64,000 bases of DNA from Spartobacteria bacterium (GCA_003134785.1 PLCN01000021.1:255784-319783); one strand, 5' to 3'. Positions 17,236-26,093 are shown, counted from the first letter of the stretch. A program made the numbers and translations. The notes: generated from the letters alone by a model not told the origin.

Positions 17236-19077
17236 ATGCTTCGCATGACAAATCCCAAGCCACCCGCAGAAGTTAACGATGGGGAGATCGGTCTGACCGC
17301 ATCCGACTTTGCGCATCTCCACCGGGCGCTGTTGTGGCTCCTAATCCTGTTTGCCGGCTCTGCCGCGACAAGTCTGGCCATCAATTTGCCGACGCCGCTG
17401 TTTGCGGGGATGCAGTGTTATCTCGCCTGGTGTGCGATCGCCGCGCTGATTCAATATTTTTTCCTGCGCATTGAAAGCTCGGCTTTACGCGCTGACGATG
17501 CTGATCGCAGCATGACAGCGCCCCGCGGCCACAAGCCGAACCGCGCCGAGCACAGGGATCGTTCGATCATTTCTGGTCCGAGCCTTTCGAACTTCGCGAG
17601 CACCTGGCAATGGGTGATTTTCTTCGCCGGAGTAATCGGGACGGCCTTGTGTATCCGCGAAACTTTTGGCATGGCCGGGTTGGCGGGAGACGCGACCACT
17701 TCGCTGCGCGTGGCGACGGTCGTGTTCCTTGCCGCCGCCTGCGCATTTTATTTCTTCGGAAATTTTGCAAAAGCCGTGGCGACCCGGATCGGAAGCGATG
17801 CGCTGTCGCCGATCTTGACGCTGACACGGATCGCTTCGCTGGCTTCGTTTGCCGCCGCGGGATCAATTTTCCTGTTCCTTTCGACCACGCGCGATTACAG
17901 CGCCTGGCTCGGTTGGTTCTTGATTGGCTTCACGACATTCTTGATCACGGAAGCGCTCCTTCGTTTCGCTGTGCGATTTTACCAGCCGAAGAGTCTCCGC
18001 AAGCCGCCGGGCCCGGCTGGGAGCAGTCTGGTCCTTGATGCTCTCTTCGGCCATGGCCATGGCCTTGGCTCCGCCGTCAAGGGTTTCGAGGACTTGTTAG
18101 GTGTAAGACTGCGTGAGGTCTGGATCGTTCGCTATCTGCGTCAGACCGTTGAGCTGATCGTCATCGTGACGGTCGTGCTGGGATGGCTGTCCACCTGCCT
18201 CACCTCCGTTCCAGCCGGGAGCCGGGCGGTGCGGATGCTCTTTGGGCGTTACCAACCGGTCCCGCTTTCACCCGGCCTTCACGTCACCTGGCCCTGGCCG
18301 ATCGAGCAACTGGAGATCGTCGAGACGGAAACCATTCGCCAAATTTCGCTCGGCTTCGACAAGGATATGTCCGGGCCGGTGCTCTGGAACGAACCGCATT
18401 TTGAAGGTGAAAAAAATCTGCTGGTCGGCGATGGCGAATCGCTTCTGACCATCGACGTCCCGATCTTCTATCGCATCTCCGATCCGGTGCGTTATCTGGA
18501 AACGACCACGGACGCCGAACAGGCCCTGCTCGCTTTGGCGGAGCGCAAACTGATTCAAGTGGCCGCTTCGCGCGACAGTTTCCAGATCATGACAGAGCAG
18601 CGCGCGGAAATTGCGCGGCAACTGGGAGAATCATTGCAGCAGGAAGTGGATCAGCTCGGGCTCGGTCTGCAGATCGTGTTTGTCGGGCTGAAGGACGTCC
18701 ATCCGCCGGTCGATGTCGCACCGGCCTATCAGGCAGTCGTCAGTGCCCAGGAAGAAAAAGAGAAAACGATCGATCTCGCACGCGCCTCACGCGTTAAGGT
18801 ATTGCCCGAGGCCCAAGCCGAGGCTACTCGCATCCGAATCGAGCAAGACGCGCTCTACAAGCAGCGCGTTGCCGCTGCGCAAGGTGAGGCCGCGCGCTTT
18901 TCCGCGATTGTTCAGGCTGATCGCGAGAACAGCGCAGTCTTTCGTTTCCGATTGAAGCTCGACGTGATCGAGCAAGTCCTGGGCAAAGCCAACAAGACCA
19001 TCCTGGCTGTGCCCGCGCAGACGAAACAGGAGCTCTACCTCGATTTGCGCGACACCAACAACCTGCCTCCACCGTAA
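17236..19077 (+). CDS. HflK-like SPFH protein with extra N-terminal membrane domain
   Basis: A 613-residue membrane protein. The first 240 residues hold about six hydrophobic helices (e.g. WVIFFAGVIGTALCI and ASFAAAGSIFLFLS), a domain that normal HflK (about 420 residues, one helix) lacks. A further helix near 300 (VELIVIVTVVLGWLST) leads into an SPFH/band-7 domain: VPAGSRAVRMLFGRY, LSPGLHVTWPWPIEQLEIV, LTIDVPIFYRISDPVRYLE. A coiled-coil follows (AQEEKEKTIDLARASRVKVL). SPFH proteins form large membrane cages, and HflK/C enclose the FtsH protease. It is one of three consecutive SPFH genes in the metal operon. No FtsH gene is in the window. Confidence 0.85.
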   Translation: MLRMTNPKPPAEVNDGEIGLTASDFAHLHRALLWLLILFAGSAATSLAINLPTPLFAGMQCYLAWCAIAALIQYFFLRIESSALRADDADRSMTAPRGHKPNRAEHRDRSIISGPSLSNFASTWQWVIFFAGVIGTALCIRETFGMAGLAGDATTSLRVATVVFLAAACAFYFFGNFAKAVATRIGSDALSPILTLTRIASLASFAAAGSIFLFLSTTRDYSAWLGWFLIGFTTFLITEALLRFAVRFYQPKSLRKPPGPAGSSLVLDALFGHGHGLGSAVKGFEDLLGVRLREVWIVRYLRQTVELIVIVTVVLGWLSTCLTSVPAGSRAVRMLFGRYQPVPLSPGLHVTWPWPIEQLEIVETETIRQISLGFDKDMSGPVLWNEPHFEGEKNLLVGDGESLLTIDVPIFYRISDPVRYLETTTDAEQALLALAERKLIQVAASRDSFQIMTEQRAEIARQLGESLQQEVDQLGLGLQIVFVGLKDVHPPVDVAPAYQAVVSAQEEKEKTIDLARASRVKVLPEAQAEATRIRIEQDALYKQRVAAAQGEAARFSAIVQADRENSAVFRFRLKLDVIEQVLGKANKTILAVPAQTKQELYLDLRDTNNLPPP

Positions 19078-19089
19078 GCCGCCTTTTTT

Positions 19090-19992
19090 ATGAAACCGCA
19101 AATGCTCATCCGCTTCATCGTTTCGCTGCTCGTGCTTCTCGTTCTGTTCTCGTTCATGCTTGGCTTTCAGGTCCGCCAAAACGAACAGGTCGTGCTGACT
19201 CGTTTCGGCAGTCCATCGCGCGTCATTCAAAAACCGGGACTTTACCTGAAATGGCCGTGGCCCATCGAAAAAGTGAATCGCTTCGATGCCCGCCTGAACT
19301 TCCATGAAATCCGCCTTTCCGAAGCGCTGACGAAAGACAAGCGCAACGTCATTGTCCCGGTTTTCATTGCCTGGCGAATTGTTAATCCGCAACGATTTCT
19401 CGAAGCGATCGGAAGCACGGAGAATGCGCGGGCGAAACTCGACAGCCTGGTTAGCAGCGCGAAAAACACTGTGCTCGGCAGTTACGATTTCGGCCAGCTC
19501 GTGTCGGTCAAGCCGGAAGACGTAAAATTGCCTGAGATCGAGCAAAAGATCACAGGGTTAAGTTCTGGTCAGGCCAGAGATTCGTTCGGCATCGCGATTG
19601 AACAAGTGGGGATCGAGCGAGTCACGCTGCCTGAAGTGAACACGCGTTTTGTTTTCGAGCGGATGCAGGCCGAACGCGCGCAATTCGCCGAGCGCTACCG
19701 CGCGGAAGGCAAACAGGAAGCGGACGCGATCAATGCCAAGACGGACGCAGAGCGAACCGTTCTTCTTGCTGAAGCACGCAAATCGGCCGAGGAAACGCGC
19801 GGCAAAGCGGAAGCAGAAGTGGCGCGCATTTATTCCGCGGCGCATCAGGAGCAGCCTGATCTCTATCGTTTTCTGCGCGAATTGGAGGCGCTCAAGAAGG
19901 TCGTCAATCAAAACACCACGCTGGTGCTCGATGCCAACGCGCCGCCCTTCGACCTTTTGAAAGCAGCTCCGTCACCTCCATCAAAACCATGA
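19090..19992 (+). CDS. hflC: HflC-like SPFH protein
   Basis: A 300-residue single-pass membrane protein. The N-terminal helix IRFIVSLLVLLVLFSFMLGF is followed by the SPFH domain (VRQNEQVVLTRFG, GLYLKWPWPIEKVNRFDARL, VPVFIAWRIVNPQRFLEAI) and by a charged Ala/Glu-rich coiled coil from about residue 200. Length and order match HflC, the partner of HflK in the periplasm-facing cage that controls FtsH. It follows the 613-residue SPFH gene by 12 bases and overlaps the next one by ATGA, so the three products are probably made in fixed ratio and form one complex. The target of the complex is unknown; the operon suggests metal transport proteins. Confidence 0.88.
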   Translation: MKPQMLIRFIVSLLVLLVLFSFMLGFQVRQNEQVVLTRFGSPSRVIQKPGLYLKWPWPIEKVNRFDARLNFHEIRLSEALTKDKRNVIVPVFIAWRIVNPQRFLEAIGSTENARAKLDSLVSSAKNTVLGSYDFGQLVSVKPEDVKLPEIEQKITGLSSGQARDSFGIAIEQVGIERVTLPEVNTRFVFERMQAERAQFAERYRAEGKQEADAINAKTDAERTVLLAEARKSAEETRGKAEAEVARIYSAAHQEQPDLYRFLRELEALKKVVNQNTTLVLDANAPPFDLLKAAPSPPSKP

Positions 19993-21062
19993 GCCGCCGA
20001 CGAGAAGATGCCCTTTTTTTCGCGCACGCGATTCTGGCGGCGTTGCGCTCCAGCATCCGTATTTTGCGGTGGGGGATGCTCGTCCTGATGCTGATCTATC
20101 TTTGTTCGGGCATCACCACCGTCGGCCCCAACCAACGCGGATTGGTGCTGCGTTTTGGCCGCGCTCTGCCGAAAAGCGCGCCGCCCGGTCTTCTCCTTGC
20201 CTTCCCAGCACCGATTGATGAGGTGGTAATGCTTCCAGCAAAGAGCGTGCAGGAAGTCGTGCTCGACGCCTGGAAGCCTAACGACGATTCGTGGCGGGAT
20301 TCGCTCCATCCGGCGCGCGATCCTTACACCATCACCGGCGATGTGAACATCATCCGCGCCCGTTTTTCCGTGCGCTTTCAAGTGGCGGACCCCATCGCGT
20401 ATGAGTTCGGGACCAGTGCGCGTGAAGATCTGCGCAATATGATTTGTTATCAAAGCGCCTGCCGTGTTCTCGCGGGCATGAGCGTCGATGATGTGCTCAC
20501 GACCCGCCGTGATTTCATCGGTCAGGAATCAATGCGATTGGCGCAGGAAGAACTCGATCGACTCGGGCTCGGCGTCCAACTCCTGGCGTTTGAAACGCGC
20601 GAGATCAATCCGCCCGCTTCGGTATTGCAAGCCTTTCAGGATGTAATCAGCGCCAAAGTTGAAGCCAGGACCCTGGTGGAACCGGCGCGAAGCCGGCATG
20701 CCTCCGTCATTCCGGAAGCAAACGCAGAGGCCTATCGGGTTCAGCAGGAAGCGCAATCTTATGCGCAAGGATTGATCGCAAAGGCGCAAGGCGAAGTGTC
20801 GGCGTTTCTTGCGTTGCTGAAGGAATACCGCGCCAATCCGGGAACCGTGCACACACGGCTTTACGCCGAGATGATTGAAAAAGTGTTGCCGAAGCTGCGG
20901 GTCACGAGCGTTCTGCCGACCGACCGCGGCGAGGTGCGCATCCTTGTGTCTCCGCAGAAGGCAGACGCGATAGAAACGCCGCCTAACGAATCGCAACCGC
21001 TGCTTTCCCCTCCGAACACGCAATATCCACAGAACATCCAGCCGATGGAAGATCATCCCTGA
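19989..21062 (+). CDS. hflK: HflK-like SPFH protein
   Basis: A 357-residue protein whose ATG overlaps the hflC stop. One N-terminal helix (WGMLVLMLIYLCSGITTV) precedes VGPNQRGLVLRFGRAL, GLLLAFPAPIDEVVMLP and RFSVRFQVADPIAYEF of an SPFH domain, and then a helical Ala/Gln-rich region (AYRVQQEAQSYAQGLIAKAQ). The C terminus is Pro/Asn-rich. It is closest to HflK, with the typical signature in which FxTREINPP follows the domain. It is the third member of the SPFH trio and lies 18 bases before the P-type ATPase gene. Regulation and target are not known. Confidence 0.85.
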   Translation: MSRRREDALFFAHAILAALRSSIRILRWGMLVLMLIYLCSGITTVGPNQRGLVLRFGRALPKSAPPGLLLAFPAPIDEVVMLPAKSVQEVVLDAWKPNDDSWRDSLHPARDPYTITGDVNIIRARFSVRFQVADPIAYEFGTSAREDLRNMICYQSACRVLAGMSVDDVLTTRRDFIGQESMRLAQEELDRLGLGVQLLAFETREINPPASVLQAFQDVISAKVEARTLVEPARSRHASVIPEANAEAYRVQQEAQSYAQGLIAKAQGEVSAFLALLKEYRANPGTVHTRLYAEMIEKVLPKLRVTSVLPTDRGEVRILVSPQKADAIETPPNESQPLLSPPNTQYPQNIQPMEDHP

Positions 21063-21080
21063 GGATCCCAATTCGAAACT

Positions 21081-23096
21081 ATGAATTCCACAAGCGCTCC
21101 GCTGCTAGATCCGCATGTCCATGCCCACGATCACTCCGATCATGAACATCATCACCACGATCACGATCACGATCATGATCATGATCACGAAGGCGAACAT
21201 CTGCGCGGCGGCCTTGGCAAATGCGGGCATGATCATTCCGAAAGCGGAATGAAATGGCGGCTCACCCTCGTTCTTCTCGGCGGAGTCTGCCTGATTCTTA
21301 GTGGGATTCTTCGCTGGCTCCGTCCCGGACAGAACGATCTGGCGGTCACGTGGTCAATGATCGGCGCGATCGTCACCGCGCTTCCGATCTTTCGCGATGC
21401 GCTCCTTGGTTTTCGCTCGAAGGCTTTTGCGAACACCGAGTTTTACATGAACCAGTTCATCACGCTCGCGGTGATCGCCTGTTTCGTGACTCAGCAATAT
21501 GTGGTCGGCGGCGTGGTCGCGATCATTCTGCTTGTCGGCCACATCCTGGAAGACCGCAGCATGCTTGGGACGAATGAGGCGATCAACAGCCTCCTGCATT
21601 TGTCGCGGGTGACCGCGCGGCGGGTGCGCGACGGAGTCGAAGAAGAAGTCGATGCCGAATCGCTCGGTGAGGATGAAATCGTGCGCGTGCGCCCAGGCGA
21701 CACGATGCCGGCAGACGGTTTGGTCGTGAGCGGATTCTCGACGGTGAATCAGGCGACGATCACGGGCGAATCGCTTCCGGTAGAAGTGGAAGCCGGAGCG
21801 ACTGTTTTCGCCGGCACGTCAAATCTCACCGGCTCGATCGAAGTCAAAGTAACCAAGACCGGGACGCAAACTGTCCTCGGCCGCGTGAAAGAGATTGTCG
21901 AGGAAGCACAGCAAACTCGAGCGCCGATCGTGCGGCTGACCGAAGAGTACGCGCGCTATTACATGCCGTTGATCCTGCTCATCGCGGGATTCGTTCTCTT
22001 CTTCACTCAGGATGTGCAGCGCGCCATCTCGGTGATCGTCGTGAGCATTCCGTGCACGTTCGTGCTCGCGGGACCTTCAGCGATGGTGGCGGCGCTCGCG
22101 GCCGCTTCGCGCATGGGAATTCTCGTGAAGAGTGTGCGCTTCTTCGAGGTCGCCAACGAAATCGACACGGTCGTCTTCGACAAGACGGGCACGCTGACGA
22201 CTGGCGAATTGAGAGTCGCAGCGATCGCGCCCCACGACGGCATGGCGGAAAACGAATTGCTCGCGCTCGTCGCCGCGGTGGAGCAACACTCCACTCATCC
22301 AATCGCCCGCGCGGTTGTGACCGCGGCGCAAGATCGGCAATTGAGAATCGCGGACGCGGAAGACGTGCAGGAAAAACACGGGCACGGTTTGGTCGCGCGC
22401 GTCGGCCCGCTCGACGTCGTGGTCGGTCGCGGCGCCTGGCTGATGGAACAGGCGATCGAGATTCCTCAAAAGGAAAAAAACTTCGACGACCTGAGCGCGC
22501 TCCACATCGGCGTGAACCGCAAACTCGCCGGGATCATTTATCTGAGCGACACGGTTCGAGCCGAAGCCAAAGGCGTCAGTGCCGATCTGCGCGAAGCCGG
22601 CGTCGATCATTTGATGATGTTGACCGGCGACCGCCGGAGCGTCGCGGAATCGATCGCCGAGCATGTGGGGATGACGGAATTCGAGGCCGATTGCCTGCCC
22701 GAGCAAAAACAGGAGGCGGTGCACAAGCTCAAGGCTGGCGGCCGCAAAGTCATGGTCGTCGGCGACGGCGTGAACGATGCGCCCGCGCTGGCGGCGGGCG
22801 ATTTGAGCGTCGCCATGGGCGCGCTCGGCAGCGACGTGGCGATTCAAACCGCCGACATCGCTTTGATGGCGAGCGATCTTCGCCGCGTCCCGCATTTCCT
22901 CGCGCTCTCGGACAAAACGTTGCGGATCATCAATCAAAACATGCTGTGCGGTTTCGTTTTCATCGCCGCCGCGATTGTTCTTGCCGGCGTGGGGCTGATT
23001 CCGCCGATCGCAGCGGCCTTCATCCACGAATTCGGGGCGTTCTTTGTCATCTTCAATAGCGCGCGGTTGCTGCGCTTCGAGGGGAAAGTTGCATGA
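21081..23096 (+). CDS. P1B-type metal-transporting ATPase with His-rich N terminus
   Basis: A 671-residue ATP-driven metal pump. About 15 His residues lie between residues 9 and 38 (HDHDHDHDHDHEGEH), a probable metal-sensing or donor tail in place of a folded HMA domain. Hallmarks in order are TGES in the actuator domain, DKTGT with the phosphorylated Asp367, HP in the nucleotide domain (STHPIARAV) and GDGVNDAPAL. The transmembrane metal site reads SIPC (residues 322-325) where family members carry CPC, SPC or TPC, and the last helix holds HEFGAFFVIFNSARLL. That resembles the P1B-4 group (Co/Zn/Fe) more than the Cu group. The direction is presumably export. It is followed 22 bases later by a metal-binding protein gene. 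Confidence 0.9.
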   Translation: MNSTSAPLLDPHVHAHDHSDHEHHHHDHDHDHDHDHEGEHLRGGLGKCGHDHSESGMKWRLTLVLLGGVCLILSGILRWLRPGQNDLAVTWSMIGAIVTALPIFRDALLGFRSKAFANTEFYMNQFITLAVIACFVTQQYVVGGVVAIILLVGHILEDRSMLGTNEAINSLLHLSRVTARRVRDGVEEEVDAESLGEDEIVRVRPGDTMPADGLVVSGFSTVNQATITGESLPVEVEAGATVFAGTSNLTGSIEVKVTKTGTQTVLGRVKEIVEEAQQTRAPIVRLTEEYARYYMPLILLIAGFVLFFTQDVQRAISVIVVSIPCTFVLAGPSAMVAALAAASRMGILVKSVRFFEVANEIDTVVFDKTGTLTTGELRVAAIAPHDGMAENELLALVAAVEQHSTHPIARAVVTAAQDRQLRIADAEDVQEKHGHGLVARVGPLDVVVGRGAWLMEQAIEIPQKEKNFDDLSALHIGVNRKLAGIIYLSDTVRAEAKGVSADLREAGVDHLMMLTGDRRSVAESIAEHVGMTEFEADCLPEQKQEAVHKLKAGGRKVMVVGDGVNDAPALAAGDLSVAMGALGSDVAIQTADIALMASDLRRVPHFLALSDKTLRIINQNMLCGFVFIAAAIVLAGVGLIPPIAAAFIHEFGAFFVIFNSARLLRFEGKVA

Positions 23097-23118
23097 ACCA
23101 CGTCGCCGGTTGTCGCTC

Positions 23119-24003
23119 TTGAAAAAAATCCTGCTCACATTTTGCATCCTTGCGGCCTCGATCTTCGCAACGCAGGCGGCGGACCAAATCAAAGTCGCGT
23201 CTTTTTCCACCATCGACTCAGAGATCGTGCAGCAAGTCGGCGGTGATCATGTCGAGGTTGTAGCCCTCGTTAAACCAGGCGTCGATCCCCACGAGTATGA
23301 GCCGACGCCGGCCGACCTCAGCGAAGTGAGCAAAGCACAGCTGATCCTCACCTCCGGCAAGCACATGGAAAATTACTTGAACAAATTGCAGGAAGCGACC
23401 GGTGGGAAAGCGGACCTGCTTAAGGTGGGCGATCATTTTTCCTCGCTGAAAATGAAACCACGCGAGGGCGAAAAGAGCAGCGTCATCGAAGATCCGCATT
23501 GGTGGCACAGCGTGGGGAACGTCAAGCAAGCGACGAAAATCATTCGCGATGAATTGATCAAACTCGATCCGGCGGACAAGGCCGACTTCGAGAAGAACTC
23601 GAACGCGTATCTCGCGAAACTCGACGCTCTCGATGACTGGCTGAAGCGCAAAGTTGCCGAACTGCCGCGCGACCAGCGGAAGCTGGTCACTTCGCACGAT
23701 GCATTTCAATATCTCGCGCGCGATTATGGATTCAAAATCGAAGCGATCGAGGGCGTGAGCGCGGAGACGGAAGCTTCGAATAAGCACGTCTCGGATTTGA
23801 TCGACGACATCAAGAAGCAAGGCGTGAAAGCGATCTTCCTCGAAAACACGCTCAACCCGAAAGTGACTACTGAGATCACGCGCGAGACCAGCGCGAAGAT
23901 CGGCGGCACACTTTACCCCGATGGCCTCGGCACGGGTGACGCGAGCACTTACGAGGGAATGATGAAGCACAATGTCGCCACGATCGTGGACGCGTTGAAG
24001 TAG
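23119..24003 (+). CDS. Zinc/manganese ABC transporter substrate-binding protein (ZnuA-like)
   Basis: About 294 residues starting at a TTG that gives the signal peptide MKKILLTFCILAASIFATQA; an earlier start would put a long charged tail before it and overlap the ATPase gene. It is a cluster A-I binding protein: metal ligands are expected at the His in GVDPHEYEPTPAD, the His in EDPHWWHSVGN, SHDAFQYLARDYG and the Asp in TLYPDGLGTGD. A ZnuA-type His-rich loop is absent, so Zn and Mn both remain possible. With the ATPase (24440) and permease (25197) it forms an uptake system. The gene is co-transcribed with export-type genes upstream. Confidence 0.9.
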   Translation: MKKILLTFCILAASIFATQAADQIKVASFSTIDSEIVQQVGGDHVEVVALVKPGVDPHEYEPTPADLSEVSKAQLILTSGKHMENYLNKLQEATGGKADLLKVGDHFSSLKMKPREGEKSSVIEDPHWWHSVGNVKQATKIIRDELIKLDPADKADFEKNSNAYLAKLDALDDWLKRKVAELPRDQRKLVTSHDAFQYLARDYGFKIEAIEGVSAETEASNKHVSDLIDDIKKQGVKAIFLENTLNPKVTTEITRETSAKIGGTLYPDGLGTGDASTYEGMMKHNVATIVDALK

Positions 24004-24006
24004 CGC

Positions 24007-24426
24007 ATGAAAGGGTCGCCACTTCTGCGCGCTTTGCTGGTCGTGATTGCGCTGCTCGCTTTGCTTTGGCCGTTGCGCAGCCTAACGACTCATCGCGCGA
24101 AGGAGCCGCCCACCTCACCGCAGATACCAACGACCCAATCGAGCGTGCACCTTGTTCTCACCTCGACGACTTTTCCTTTCACGTTTGAAGTTTCGCATCT
24201 CGGCAAGACGATTTGGAAAGGCGAAGCCGTCGAGAGCAGCGTCGCGCGAGACGTGCAGATGATATTTCCGTCCGAAGGGATCGATCTCTTGCTCGACGCC
24301 AAATGGCAGGGGCAGAAACAAACCGCGGTTAAGATCGACCTGACACCGGAAGGCGGCGATACGATCACCAGGACGCTCTGGGGCACGACGGGAGTTAACG
24401 ACGTCCTTACCTTCGCCAACCCATAG
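24007..24426 (+). CDS. Unknown membrane-anchored protein between metal ABC genes
   Basis: A 139-residue protein with one N-terminal helix (LLRALLVVIALLALLWPL), a Pro/Thr/Ser-rich linker and a soluble domain of about 85 residues rich in beta strands (VHLVLTSTTFPFTFEVSHLG, VQMIFPSEGIDLLLDAKWQG, TRTLWGTTGVNDVLTF). I do not recognise the family. There is no His- or Cys-rich patch. It starts 3 bases after the substrate-binding protein and ends 13 bases before the ATPase, so it is certainly co-expressed with the ABC transporter. It may be an accessory subunit that faces the periplasm. Confidence 0.7.
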   Translation: MKGSPLLRALLVVIALLALLWPLRSLTTHRAKEPPTSPQIPTTQSSVHLVLTSTTFPFTFEVSHLGKTIWKGEAVESSVARDVQMIFPSEGIDLLLDAKWQGQKQTAVKIDLTPEGGDTITRTLWGTTGVNDVLTFANP

Positions 24427-24439
24427 GAACGATCGCCCG

Positions 24440-25195
24440 ATGCCGACTCATCATCTGGAAATAAAAGATCTGACGGTGGCCTATCACCGCGTTCCGGCGG
24501 TGCATCACGTCAGCCTCGATTTGCGTTGCGGTCATTGCATCGCGCTCCTCGGGCCGAACGGTGCGGGCAAGACCACATTTTTCAAAGCGCTGGTCGGGCT
24601 CGTGCCGAAGGAAACCGGCGAGATCGTTTTCGGCGGTCACGGGAAAGTGGGCGCGGATACCGACATCGCCTATTTGCCGCAACGCAGTGTGATCGACTGG
24701 GATTTTCCCATCGCCGTGCGCGGCATGGTCGAGATGGGCCGTTACATGCGCATCGGCAAGTGGGGACGCTTCGGCAAAGCCGACGCCGACGCGGTCGATC
24801 TTGCCTTGCGCACCATGGACCTGCCCGAGCTGGCCACGCGGCAAATCAGCGCGCTTTCCGGCGGGCAACAACAGCGCGCCTTTCTCGCGCGGTCGCTTGC
24901 ACAAGAGGCCCACGTTTTTCTGCTCGACGAACCGTTTACCGGCCTCGACAAACCCGCGCAGGATTTGCTCGCCCAGGCGATTCGCAAACTTGTCGCGGTC
25001 GGAAATCTCGTCATCGCGTCCCACCACGATTTGAGGTCGGTGCCGGAACTTTTCGATCAGGTGATTTTCCTCAACGGAGAGCTGATCGCGTTTGGCGACA
25101 CCGGCGAAGCTTTCAACGAAGAAAACATCGCGCGCACTTATCGGACCCAGATCTTCTCTGACGCGCACGCGCATCGCCACGCGGCCTGCCACTGA
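24440..25195 (+). CDS. Metal ABC transporter ATP-binding protein (ZnuC-like)
   Basis: A 251-residue cytoplasmic ATPase. Walker A is GPNGAGKTT (residues 38-46), the Q-loop is in IAYLPQRSVIDWDFP, the signature is [17 protein letters not shown], Walker B is VFLLDEPFTGLD and the switch His is in VIASHHDLRSV. PQRSVIDWDFP is characteristic of Zn/Mn family 5 ATPases. The C terminus carries extra His (DAHAHRHAACH), which may bind the imported metal. The next gene, the permease, begins one base after its stop. Confidence 0.92.
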   Translation: MPTHHLEIKDLTVAYHRVPAVHHVSLDLRCGHCIALLGPNGAGKTTFFKALVGLVPKETGEIVFGGHGKVGADTDIAYLPQRSVIDWDFPIAVRGMVEMGRYMRIGKWGRFGKADADAVDLALRTMDLPELATRQISALSGGQQQRAFLARSLAQEAHVFLLDEPFTGLDKPAQDLLAQAIRKLVAVGNLVIASHHDLRSVPELFDQVIFLNGELIAFGDTGEAFNEENIARTYRTQIFSDAHAHRHAACH

Positions 25196-25196
25196 C

Positions 25197-26093
25197 ATGC
25201 GCTGGCTGACCGAACCTTTCCGCCACGAGTTCATGCTCCGTGCGCTCTTCGGCTGTGCGCTGATTGGATTCACCAACGGCGCATTGAGCGCGTTCATCGT
25301 CCTGCGCCGGCTCGCGTTGATGGCCGATGCGATGGCGCACTCGCTTCTGCCGGGGGTGGCGGTCGCGATCATTCTATTTGGTCTCGCGCCGGCCAACTTG
25401 TTTTTCGGCGCGCTTGTTGCCGCCCTGCTCGTTGGGCTTGGCGTCCAAGTCATTTCCGGCAGCTCGCGCATCAAAGAGGACACTGCACTCGGTTTGCTCT
25501 TTGCCTGCGCGTTCTCGCTCGGTCTTGTCCTGTTGAGCTTCTCGCCGTCGCAAGTGAACGTGACTCACTACCTGTTTGGGAACATCCTTGGTCTCTCCGG
25601 CGACGATCTTTGGATCGTCTATTTGATTAGCTTTATTGTGCTCCCGCTCCTGGTCGCGTTTCAGCGGCCATTGCTCCTGCTCATGTTCGAGCCATCTGTT
25701 GCCGCGAGCCAGGGCGTGCTCGTTAGACCGCTTAATTACATGCTGATGGGCTTGCTCGTGCTCTCCATGATCTCCTCGCTGCAAGCTGTCGGCGTGGTTC
25801 TCGCGCTCGGAATGTTGATCGGTCCCGCCGCCACGATTTACCTCTGCTCCGATTCATTCGCCGCCATGTTTTGGGGCGGCGGCATTCTCGGGATGCTCGG
25901 ATCGTGCGCGGGGTTGGTCGTTTCTTACTGGCTCAATCTTCCGTCCGGCGCCTGCATCGTCCTCGTGCTCGGCGGCATCTTTTTTGCAGCCTATCTTTTT
26001 AGCCCCAGATACGGCGTGCTCTCGAAATTTCTTCGCCGCCGTCATCTTCACGAGGAATCCCTCGCCCGTTGGGAAGAGCGTGCAGGCCATTAG
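25197..26093 (+). CDS. Metal ABC transporter permease (ZnuB-like)
   Basis: A 298-residue inner-membrane permease of the ABC-3 family with about eight helices. The coupling and translocation region shows LADAMAHSLLPGVAVAIILFG-like sequence (ALMADAMAHSLLPGVAVA), and QAVGVVLALGMLIGPAATIY is the conserved pore block. Start at ATG 25197, one base after the ATPase stop. It closes the long plus-strand metal operon. A truncated repeat of the 13.4-kb hypothetical gene and the convergent dmeF-like gene follow. Confidence 0.92.
   Translation: MRWLTEPFRHEFMLRALFGCALIGFTNGALSAFIVLRRLALMADAMAHSLLPGVAVAIILFGLAPANLFFGALVAALLVGLGVQVISGSSRIKEDTALGLLFACAFSLGLVLLSFSPSQVNVTHYLFGNILGLSGDDLWIVYLISFIVLPLLVAFQRPLLLLMFEPSVAASQGVLVRPLNYMLMGLLVLSMISSLQAVGVVLALGMLIGPAATIYLCSDSFAAMFWGGGILGMLGSCAGLVVSYWLNLPSGACIVLVLGGIFFAAYLFSPRYGVLSKFLRRRHLHEESLARWEERAGH

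Noticed and set aside
22052-23059. A 335-codon frame inside the P-type ATPase gene, rich in Arg
   Set aside because: It is an off-frame reading of ATPase sequence; no start context or family match.
14389-26093. Canonical Zur or Fur box for the metal island
   Set aside because: I looked upstream of the TonB receptor, both small proteins and the permease and saw no GTTATA-type palindrome.
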